Positions 1 to 8,586 of a DNA stretch of 64,000 nucleotides are shown piece by piece. Location of the stretch: assembly GCA_015146655.1 (NCBI GenBank), contig VKHL01000019.1, forward strand, positions 1 through 64,000, read 5' to 3'. The position numbers and the translations under genes were made by a program. Position 1 is the first letter of the stretch, and each line of letters starts with the position of its first letter. The notes beneath the pieces were generated by a model, which ran no database searches, was not told where the DNA came from, and worked only from the letters and a program-made list of their open reading frames with translations. This stretch comes from Ochromonas danica. Lineage: Eukaryota; Sar; Chrysophyceae; Chromulinales; Chromulinaceae.

Positions 1-67
1 CGCTTTGCCCTCTTAGTCCAGGAGACAACGAATCGAAATCCACTTCCTGGACTAAGAGGGCAAAGCG
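1..67. repeat. Perfect 23-bp inverted repeat (hairpin)
   Basis: Bases 1-23 are the exact reverse complement of bases 45-67, separated by a 21-base spacer. The arms begin CGCTTTGCCC and end in the reverse complement of it. The left arm starts at the first base of the window, so the repeat may extend beyond it. No gene overlaps. It could be a strong cruciform, the tip of an inverted-repeat element or a fold-back sequencing or assembly artefact at a contig edge; the sequence alone does not decide. Confidence 0.85.
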
Positions 68-205
68 TCTCCGGCGTACTCCACGTTCCGCATATTAAAA
101 GAAGAGTACTGACGTGCAAGTATCCACATTTCCACAGAAGAAAATAATGAACAAGGAAAGAAAATATTAAACTTTAGTACCATCACAAAAAGAAGGACGA
201 GGATA

Positions 206-838
206 TTAATGCGCAACACAGTTAGGGCAAAGCCGATATTCGAATGTTTGTGAATAGTCTACCACAGTACATAATCTGCATACCACCATATAGCATTTTT
301 CACATTGAATCAAACATGGGTTAGACGTTCGAAAGGCTTTTTGAGGACAAAGCCTATTATCTTGCGAGGATATGGACAGAGCACAACAGGGACGAGCGCA
401 TGTGCCACACAGCGTTGCCGTCTTATCCAATGGCTTCTGACACGTCCAACAACAGTGAGAACTTCCATCTTTACCTTTGCTATTACTGAAATATCGATAA
501 GGCCATAAAAATGAGCCATTGTTTGTGTTTGTCACAGTGGTAACTTCGTCAACAATAGGCACGGGTCGTAACAGAAGATTATAATCATCATGTTCCAAAC
601 GACTACACTGGGAAATATCACTCGAAGAGTCATCAATACCGCCAGAAGAAAGAGAGGCAGCACACTGGGTGAACTTGAAGGACGGCTGGAAAGAGGAGGA
701 TAAAGGACAGGGGGTGGACAAATCCTCACACACCATCTCAGATTCGTCATCCGCATCATCTCGAGCCTTCTTTCTCATTAGGAAATGAGTGAAGAGATCG
801 GAACTCTCAGTGGGTCCTCTGCGCTTGTTTCGAAGCAT
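206..838 (-). CDS. Siva-like cysteine-rich zinc-binding protein
   Basis: Single-exon protein of about 210 aa; the first ATG in frame is at 838. The N-terminal half is acidic and Ser-rich with a basic start (MLRNKRRG). The C-terminal third is a dense Cys cluster: CWTCQ, LCGTCARPCC, CEKCYMVVCRLC and RLCPNC. Order and spacing fit the C-terminal domain of the animal apoptosis regulator Siva (CxxC, CGQC, CWGCGSVACTLC, LCTSC), including the conserved V-D-x-S stretch between the last two clusters. In animals this region binds zinc and receptor tails; a role in an alga is unknown. A roughly 20-residue stretch separates the first and second cluster groups. The assignment rests on recalled family patterns, not on a search. 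Confidence 0.65.
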   Translation of the reverse strand: MLRNKRRGPTESSDLFTHFLMRKKARDDADDESEMVCEDLSTPCPLSSSFQPSFKFTQCAASLSSGGIDDSSSDISQCSRLEHDDYNLLLRPVPIVDEVTTVTNTNNGSFLWPYRYFSNSKGKDGSSHCCWTCQKPLDKTATLCGTCARPCCALSISSQDNRLCPQKAFRTSNPCLIQCEKCYMVVCRLCTVVDYSQTFEYRLCPNCVAH

Positions 839-1098
839 TTCTTTCAACCCCTACGGAACCAATGCAAATCAAATTTGAACATACTCATCTGGCCTGGGAA
901 TCTGAGAATCTGAAATCTGGAAATCTAGACCTTGTTTTTGGATTTAATTTCGAAAGACCAACCGTCTAATAGTCTAGTATGATGATTATCGTCTATAGAT
1001 TACAAGTTCAAGGGCATTAATTTCATCGAAAAGAAATAACCCAGCCAAGGGATTTTATGAGTTTTGTACAGGGCAATATCTTTTCCAGACGACAGTCG

Positions 1099-1852
1099 TC
1101 ATCTTCTTCGTCCCAGCCACAGCGCCAAACCACCTGCCGCTGCGAGTCCCAGACCAGCTAATGTCCACATCAACGCTGGATCCTGCTGACACTTCGCTGG
1201 AGCCTTCACTGTTGTGTGCACTTCCTCAACGGACGATACCCTCTCAGAAGACATTCCCTCCGCCATATTGAGAACTTGTGCAGGTTCAGTTTCGATAACT
1301 GCTTCCGTCTCACTCTTAACGGGCTTTTCCATTAAAGAACAATCACAACTATCAGCCGTACGGGCGGTATAAATTGATTCCGCAATAGTCGATAAAAAGG
1401 ACATGTCAACGGAAGTCAAAACTTCTGTCGAGGGCTTGACCGGGAAGGCCTTCTCGGGAACAGCGAGTTCGTTATCTGCAGGATCAACAGTTTCAGCTGA
1501 TTTCTCAACAAGCTTGACCTTGGTTGCATCTGTATCAACGACCATCTTGATGGCAGTTTCAACATTCGTCGCTGAGCTTGATTGAGCCTCACCAGCATCT
1601 TGAAAACTTGCTTCAATCCAGGAAACACCCAAGCCTCCAACAACCATCTCATAGCCTTCATCATCATCGTCGAACCCGGCTGTCTCTTCTTCTTCTTCCT
1701 CTGCTTGACTTGCTCGGATAGCCAATAAGTCTGTCTCCACCATCTTGCGAGCAATGGGATGGTACCTGTACAACCAAAAGACAAGAAATATCAATAATCA
1801 CCACAAACACAACACACATCTACAGTAGTACAATACTACAATGATTTTCCCC

Positions 1853-1918
<66 letters not shown>

Positions 1919-4192
1919 AAATAAATCAATCGTTCGCTCTCCCACTTACATGTTCTTATTCTCCTCAAACGCCTTCCAAGCGTACTTGCGGCCCACCTTC
2001 GACTGAGCCAACTTGCGATACAGAGGTCGAACAAACTTCATGCGTCCCTGACTCGTGATAAACTGAACCACGAAAGGAACGATGTAGTCCATCTCGCTGC
2101 GCAAGCACAACCCCTGCCAACGAAACTGGACCTCGGCGTTGCCACTCGCAGAGAAGTGGTACGCCGCGTCCAACTGGAGTAGGAAGCGAGAGCTGAACAC
2201 ACTGCCCTCTGGGAGAGGGTAATTCGCAAAAGCCTCTAAAAACAGCTGCACTTGCTGAGACGTCCATCCAGACATGTCGCTGGGACTGTAGGCGATATGA
2301 TCCTTCTCTCGATTCTCAATCCAATACTGCGCGAGCTTCTCCGCCGTCTCCGACAACGAGTTCTTGTAATCCGGAACAGTCTTCAACATGCCGGGAGTCA
2401 AGAACAACTCCACCCATGGAAGACTCTCCACTCGCTTCACGATCTCCTCCGTCACTGTCACAACAGGAAGGGGAACTGGGGTCGACTGCTTGTTCTTCTT
2501 CTTCTTGTTCTTCTTCTCACCTCCAGTCGAGGTTTGAGCTGCAGCCAATGCTGCGGTCTCCGCCTCATGACTCTTCTTGATATACTCAACAAAGAAATCA
2601 CGGAAAGCTCCAGTCGTCACGGTCACGAATTTGAACTTGTCGATGTAGGCTTGAGCGAAGCCTTCAAACACCTCTCTTCCCACAATGCTCTCCAAATACA
2701 TCAATAAATTGAAGCCCTGTGCACACATAAAAAGCCCAAGCAATACACAAGTGTCAGTCCTCAACATTCATAATGCATCTGCATTGCTAATACCACCAGC
2801 GCACTAACAGAAACGTCTACTGATAACGTCATCCCATAATATAACCAAATAGGATCAGACTAACGTGCAAAATGAGTCCTCACAACCAGAAGCATGTCAA
2901 CACTTCCATCAGAGAAGGAATTCAAGATTACTTATCATCACACCCTCAACACATACTTTCAAACACACGCACACACTCACACAATCCTATCCACATTTAC
3001 TTACCTTCTCATATGGCACTGAGCTGAATGCGTCGTCTGGATCCTCGCCATGCAAGCGCCACACCGCACATGTGAAGATATTGTCTGCACCCATGTGCTC
3101 AATATCATCCTTCAAATGCTTCAGATTGATCTCTGCTGATAGCTTTCCCACCTCATCGTTCTTCTTCACAAGAGAAGTGACCTTCCTCTCCAACCACACG
3201 GTCCATCCCTCATTCAACCAGAAATGGTCCCATGTATGGTTCGTCACCAAGTTGCCTGTCCAGCTGTGGGCTATCTCATGGGCTATCACATCAGCTAAAG
3301 ATCTGTCGCCTGCTAACAGTGTTGGTGTCACGAATGTCAAGCAAGGGTTCTCTGCACCACCGTACGCAAAAGCAGGTGGGAGACACAACACATCATAACG
3401 ATGCCATTTGTAAGGACAGTTCGTTAAAGTCTCTGCCGCCACCAAAAACTCTTCCGTCTCGGAAAACTCAAACGAAGCATCTGCGATCACCTCTGGCTCA
3501 GCCCAAATGCGCACTCGAGGACTGATATCATGAGACGATAAATTGCCTGCAGCTAAGGCGATCAAGTACGCGGAGGTTGGGTTAGGTTGGGTCCAAGTGA
3601 ATACGTTGTGAATATCTCCTTCCTCGGTCGAGTTCTCCTGCAATGCGCTCATTAGTACCGTGCACCATTTCGGAGCAGTGATACGAGCAGTATAAGGAGC
3701 TTTTACGCCAGGACTGTCCTGGCAAGGAAGCAGAGAGCGAGCGTGAATTGCTTGACACTGAGTATAAACATAAGGATGTTGGCCTCCTTTCGTGGCGCTC
3801 GCTGGAAGCCATTGAACAGCTGTTGCTGTGCTGTCAATGGAATAGAAAAACTTCACTGTAAACACTGACCCAGCGATGCGAAACTGATCGGGAATCGTTA
3901 CGGAGATCTTCGTGCCCAATGCAGGGTGCTTGTCAGAGCAGGTATAAGTACCCACCACTCCATTCACCAACACATCTCCCAATAGATTGATATTCGAGCT
4001 ATCAAACGACACCTGGTAAGCTTTGTCATTTACCACTTTCACCACATGTTCAACTGAACCAGAAATCGATTGTTTCTCGAAATCCAGGTTCCAATCTAAG
4101 CTAATATTCGTTGTCACTGCTTCCAAGGGATTGGAAAAGGAAGACCAATCCACAGTATTGTAAAGAGGTTCTTCTTCAGCTTTCACCGTCAT
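1099..4192 (-). CDS. LTA4H: Leukotriene A4 hydrolase-type M1 aminopeptidase with C-terminal membrane anchor
   Basis: Three exons: 4192-3005, 2716-1950 and 1765-1099, with GTAAGT donors and CAG acceptors in matching phases, giving about 873 aa. The N-terminal beta domain is followed by the zinc site HEIAH (305-309) with Glu328 in WLNEG, and by the GxEN motif as GGAEN (278-282) where LTA4H has GGMEN. The segment before the first intron, DPDDAFSSVPYEK, keeps the proton-donor Tyr (Y394, Y383 in human) and has Phe where vertebrates have Tyr378. Exons 2 and 3 carry the helical LTA4H C-terminal domain, ending at MYHPIARKMVETDL. A Lys-rich insert (KKNKKKKNK) interrupts it. Beyond the usual end, an acidic tail of about 200 aa ends in a hydrophobic segment and RRR, a tail-anchor layout. 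Vertebrate enzymes (about 611 aa) lack this tail. Peptidase activity is likely; leukotriene synthesis is not implied. Confidence 0.9.
1854..1930. repeat. (CAAT)n microsatellite in intron
   Basis: About fifteen uninterrupted CAAT/AATC units pass into AATA units. The array lies inside the second intron of the aminopeptidase gene, between the donor at 1949 and the acceptor at 1766. Confidence 0.95.
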
Positions 4193-4354
4193 TTCTCGGC
4201 AGGTTGAGAAGGAGAAGATTGTGGGTCTTGAAGCAACACCCGAAGGTACTAGACGAGGCGGTCAATGTAGTTGGCGTTATGAGAAGAACAGCTTGAACTC
4301 GTTATTGTTGCAGTACTGCTCTCTTGAGATGAGGAGAAGGCCAGGCTCTCCAGG

Positions 4355-4420
4355 TCTCTAGCTTTCTAGCTTGCTAGCTTTCTAGCGTTCTAGCTTTCTA
4401 GCTTTCTGAAGTTCTAGCTC
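4355..4420. repeat. Degenerate CTAGCTTT repeat in divergent promoter
   Basis: Seven or so imperfect copies of TCTAGCTT lie between the divergent starts of the aminopeptidase (4192) and the M41-like protease (4474). It is probably a decayed simple repeat; a regulatory role is not shown. Confidence 0.7.
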
Positions 4421-4473
4421 CCTGACTCTCTGAGTCAGCGGCCGTGTGGAGAAGTCATTCCCAGTTAATTGGT

Positions 4474-6606
4474 ATGAGAAGAATGATAATGACCTCGAAG
4501 CCTCTCCTGCTCTTCCTTTTGCTCTTCGTATCTTGGACTATTTCATCCTATTCTTGGCGTCCACACTATGGAGTGCAAGTAGGGAGACGATCAAGATTCA
4601 ATACTGCCTTGTCTGTCTTGAAATTAAGTCATGTTGAACTGGAAGAAGCCTTGCAGAACAATGACTATGAACTAGCTTATCAAATTCTGAAAAGAAATCC
4701 TATGCTTCAAGTCAAGAAAGATGATGTACAAGCATTGCTCAATAATATTGAGAAATGTGAGAAACCAGCGGAAACCAAAGAGAAATATCAAAAACAGGTT
4801 AAATCTTAACTCTGCCTGTCTGCCTGCCTGTCTGCCTGCCTGCCTGCCTGCCTGTATAGACTGACTAGGCACAACATACATACTAGTCCAGCACACAACT
4901 TATACATATCCTTTCACACGTACTAACTACTGTCAAACATTACTATTACACTTACACACACACACGAACAAACATAACCAACCCAACCAACACACATCCC
5001 GCACTCTGTCTCTCTGACCTAATTTAACCTGATCCTTCTTCTCTTGTTGACTTGATGTAATGGACAATGGGTGTTGTTTAGCTTACAGACATTAGTGTCT
5101 TTCTGTTTCGAAGATTGGAGCGTCAGAATGTTTTGCGAGGTTTCAATTGCGTGCATGAAGACTACCCCTTCCAGAATACTGACATTACTCCTGCCAAGCT
5201 CGAACAACTCACCGGTTTGAGTATATCTGCATTGACCCCAAAAACACGCGTTACAAATTGGCGACTAGCAGGCATTGCCCTCTGTGTTGCAGAGTATTTC
5301 TTGGGGAGGGAGTTGGGCATCGATCCACTTGTTACCATCATTCCCGGCACCTTTCTATTGTTTGGTCTTGACCAACTTATCTTCCGTGGCGCTTATTTTG
5401 AGTCTGTTTATCGAGCACTTGCTCCTGAATATAAGAAAAAGGTTATCAATCATGAAGCTGGGCATTTCTTGATTGCTTATCTTCTGGGTCTTCCAATCAG
5501 AGCAGTGGCCACCAGTGCCTTTGATGCCTTGAAATATCCTGAAATTAAAGGGCAAGCAGGAACCATATTCTTTGATGCGAAAATGGCTGAGGAAATAGCA
5601 TCAGGAAAATTGACTCGCAAGAGTTTAGATCGTCTGAGCGTTGTATTGATGGCTGGAATTGCTGCTGAGGCTGCAATCTTTGGCAACAGTGAAGGTGGCA
5701 TAGCAGATGAACAGGCTTTAATCTCCGCTTTGACTTCTGTGTCTCCTCCTTGGAATATCCTGCGCATTCAAAGCCAAGCACGATGGGGTGTTCTGCAAGC
5801 CATTTCGTTGATTCAGGAGCACCGCGCAGCATTCGATGCTCTAGCTAAGGCATTAGAGGAAGGCAAAGGTGTTGGCGATGCTGTGCGTGCAATTGAAGAC
5901 AATCTCCCTAAGGAGCTCCCTGCTTATCTTCGCCATTTAGAGAGGCAGGAAGAGCGCAAGATTGAGGAGCACAATCAATTGTTGCGATTTGTGCAGAAGA
6001 TGACGTGGAAAGTTGGAGGTGTAGAAAATGTTCCACTTTTTGAAACTGAGAATAAAGAGGAAGGAATGGTATTTGACAATCCTTTCGTTGAACCCACCGC
6101 GGATGCACCATCTCGTAAAGAGGTTGCGGAGAGTTTTTCGAGGAAGTTGGAGATGCTGGAGAAGGCTGTATCAAAGGGTGATATCAATGTGAATGAGGCC
6201 AAGGATGGCGTTTGGTTAAATGGATTGAAGTCTTTGCGGCCTCAAGAAGATTCGACAGGAACTGCAGCTCTGCCAAAACCTGTTGAGAATTATGAAGAAA
6301 ATATACGCAAGTTGGCTATTCAAGACGGTTTGCTGTCCAGCGCTAATTCCACGAGTCGCTCTTTCCGTGTGGAGGACTTCTTGCATTCCCATGCTGGCTA
6401 CCAGATGAAACAAATCGAGCTGGATGAGCAATTTCAACGAAATAAGGTAATGAATTTACAAGCCACTTTGCCACTTCCCAGCCAATGCCTTAATCGTCTA
6501 TTTCTTCTATGATCAGATCGCAGAGTTGGATGCCAAGCTTATCGAAGCCCGCAAAGGCCTCGCAGGATGGGATGTTCGTCTCACTTCCTCGATTAACTTA
6601 CACTAA
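4474..6606 (+). CDS. Plastid M41-like zinc metalloprotease lacking the AAA domain (VIR3/FtsHi-related)
   Basis: First ATG at 4474. Best model: exon 1 to 4797, exon 2 5082-6446, exon 3 6517-6606, about 592 aa and in frame throughout. The second intron (GTAATG to CAG) is clear. The first is less certain: a GTGAGA donor after 4756 with an acceptor at 5088 also keeps the frame. The N-terminus is a signal peptide ending SSYS followed by WRPHYG, the aromatic-at-cleavage pattern of heterokont plastid import. Two hydrophobic segments (RLAGIALCVAEYFL, TIIPGTFLLFGL) precede HEAGHFLIAYLLGLP, the HExxH zinc motif of FtsH proteases, followed by an FtsH M41-like helical region and the acidic segment GGIADEQAL. 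There is no AAA ATPase domain. Related plastid proteins in plants are membrane metalloproteases of poorly known function. Confidence 0.75.
4811..4855. repeat. (CTGC/CTGT)n tetranucleotide repeat
   Basis: About eleven tetranucleotide units of CTGC and CTGT sit in the first intron of the M41-like protease gene. The long first intron otherwise shows CA-rich, low-complexity sequence. Confidence 0.9.
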
Positions 6607-6694
6607 GCGCATATATCTTGACCATTGGGCATGTTGTATATAAATTATCTATGGTATCTTAGCTGCTGTCGTGATATTGCTCACAGTGTGTGAA

Positions 6695-7504
6695 TTAGTT
6701 CGCAACAGGCGCGCTTGGCCCTGGGCCCATGGAAACAACAACTAATGCAGGGCGAACACACTTGTTCCCCATCTTATACCCCACCTGATATTCCTTGCAA
6801 ACCAAGTCTTTGGCATATTCCGTGGAGGGAGCAGTCATGATGGCCTCCATCGTGTTGAAGTCAAAAGGCTGACCCACGCTCTCCACACGAGTCACACCAA
6901 ACCCTTCGATAATCTTGCTAAATGACTGAAAGATCTCATCATAGACAGCATGGATCTTCTCTTCATTCTCACTTTCTGGTGGTAAGAAAGCTCCCTTAGC
7001 ACGGAAGTAGTTGTCAGTGATAGGCAGCACTTCTTTGAGCGCATCAATTTTGGCCTTGTTTGACACATCGATGGCTTCCTCATAAGAACGCTCACGAATA
7101 CGTGCAAATTCTTTCTTAATACGAGCAATCTCACCACCATATTCTTCATCTAATTTCTGCAATTGAATACGATCTTCTGCAATCTCTTTCTCGACACTGT
7201 CTTTCTGTTTGTGCAATTCTACAATCTTATGCAATAGTCTTCTGATTTCATGAGAGGTGACCTCCTCCTCCACTACCTGCTGCTGCTCTTCAATAACAGC
7301 AGACTCAGGAGAGGCGGTAGAAGGTGCAGTCGCTGTTGCTGTGGCCTGGCCCTCCTGTGCAGTGTCACTCTCTGGCGTGGCTGAGCACGACAAACCAACA
7401 ATAGCACGATTCAACCTCACACCCAGATAGCCTGGCCGGGGGATAAATCCCTGTACATAGAGAACAAAGAAGGAGAGAGCAAGCAATCTGAATACTGTGG
7501 TCAT
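6695..7504 (-). CDS. grpE: Plastid GrpE nucleotide-exchange factor
   Basis: Single exon, 269 aa from the ATG at 7504; this start gives a clean signal peptide. MTTVFRLLALSFFVLYVQG is followed by FIPRPGYLG, the signal-peptide plus Phe motif of heterokont plastid proteins. An Ala/Thr/Glu-rich linker leads into a long coiled coil (about residues 85-150, ELHKQKDSVEKEIAEDRIQL), then the GrpE head with ALKEVLPITDNYFRA, FGVTRVESVGQPFDFNTMEAI and the beta-wing end KMGNKCVRPALVVVS. GrpE exchanges ADP on Hsp70 (DnaK); here it should act in the plastid stroma. It converges with the M41-like protease gene (88 bp between stops). Confidence 0.92.
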   Translation of the reverse strand: MTTVFRLLALSFFVLYVQGFIPRPGYLGVRLNRAIVGLSCSATPESDTAQEGQATATATAPSTASPESAVIEEQQQVVEEEVTSHEIRRLLHKIVELHKQKDSVEKEIAEDRIQLQKLDEEYGGEIARIKKEFARIRERSYEEAIDVSNKAKIDALKEVLPITDNYFRAKGAFLPPESENEEKIHAVYDEIFQSFSKIIEGFGVTRVESVGQPFDFNTMEAIMTAPSTEYAKDLVCKEYQVGYKMGNKCVRPALVVVSMGPGPSAPVAN

Positions 7505-7697
7505 TCCTTCTTCTGCAAGGAAAAGCAATGCAAGTTGTCGCTGTTCACAGCCTTTCCAGAACCAAACCTGCATACCTACCAGCTTTACACATTTCCTTTG
7601 CAAGAGGAGGAGAGGATTTACATAAAATCGCCACTGTGTAAATACATAGAACCAATTAAGGAATTGTATAATAGATCACTATGGTGTGGGAAAGTGG

Positions 7698-8471
7698 ATG
7701 AGAACAATTAGAAGGATGCTTCTCTCAAGAGCTATTACTCCAACTCTTTCTAAGCGGGTAGCTGTTGGGTCTTTGAAGACTTCATCTCGTTCATTCTGGA
7801 GCAATAACAATCGTGGGGGATGGAGAAAACCAAACATTCTTAGCAACAATCCCGACAATCTGCTGTGGGGTATTGTAGGTACGAATGTTCTTGTCTTTTG
7901 TACTTGGAAGATGGCAGAAGGTGATCGTCGACTCTATCGTTTCATGATGCAACACTTCACATGCTCGGGGGTGGGTGTCTACAAGCTACACAACTATCAC
8001 ACAGTGATCACCGCCACTTTCTCACACAAAGACATCGTCCATCTCCTTTTCAATATGGTTACCTTCTTCACCTTTGGAAGAGAGCTAGTCTATGCCTTGG
8101 GTAGTGCAAGGTTTCTAGCGCTGTATTTAGGTGGCGGAGTGATTTCCTCGGTTTGTCAAACACTCTGGCCACGAATTGTTCCGCGTTCTTGGCCTGCTTG
8201 GAGAGATGCCAGCCCCTACACTGTCAGCTTAGGTGCATCAGGTGCTATCAACGCTGTGGTGGCATGGAGTATCTTGGCATATCCACGCAATATGCTGTTC
8301 CTCTATGGCATCCTGCCCGTGCCCGCGGCGCTGCTTGGCTTGGGATTCATTGGCGTGGACGCATACAACCTTTACTATGGAGGATCAGGGATGGGAAATG
8401 CTGCACATCTCTCTGGAGCAATCTTTGGAGGGATAATGTTTGCTCTTTCTAGAGGAAGACGCAGATTCTAA
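7698..8471 (+). CDS. Mitochondrial rhomboid-family intramembrane protease
   Basis: Single exon, 257 aa from the ATG at 7698. The N-terminus is Arg/Ser-rich without acidic residues (MRTIRRMLLSRAITPTLSKR), a mitochondrial presequence pattern. About six membrane segments follow. Rhomboid signatures are present: HNYHTVITATFSHKDIVHLLFNM in the region of the H-x-x-x-N motif, the catalytic serine in LGASGAIN (GxSG) and the catalytic histidine in NAAHLSGAIFGG. A Trp/Pro-rich loop precedes the GxSG helix. Rhomboids cleave substrates within the membrane; by presequence and size this belongs with the mitochondrial group, but the exact subfamily (PARL or another) is not settled. It shares a divergent 193-bp promoter with grpE. 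Confidence 0.9.
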   Translation: MRTIRRMLLSRAITPTLSKRVAVGSLKTSSRSFWSNNNRGGWRKPNILSNNPDNLLWGIVGTNVLVFCTWKMAEGDRRLYRFMMQHFTCSGVGVYKLHNYHTVITATFSHKDIVHLLFNMVTFFTFGRELVYALGSARFLALYLGGGVISSVCQTLWPRIVPRSWPAWRDASPYTVSLGASGAINAVVAWSILAYPRNMLFLYGILPVPAALLGLGFIGVDAYNLYYGGSGMGNAAHLSGAIFGGIMFALSRGRRRF

Positions 8472-8586
8472 ACCAACAATAGCAATAACCAATACCTACA
8501 CTTGACATTATTACCACAACAATCATAATCATCATCATCTTCTTCTTCCTCTATTCCTTCTTCCCTATTCAATCTACCATATTATT

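Noticed and set aside
2865-3525. Plus-strand open frames across the first intron of the aminopeptidase gene
   Set aside because: They run antisense to well-conserved LTA4H exons and contain CA-rich intron sequence; no protein features.
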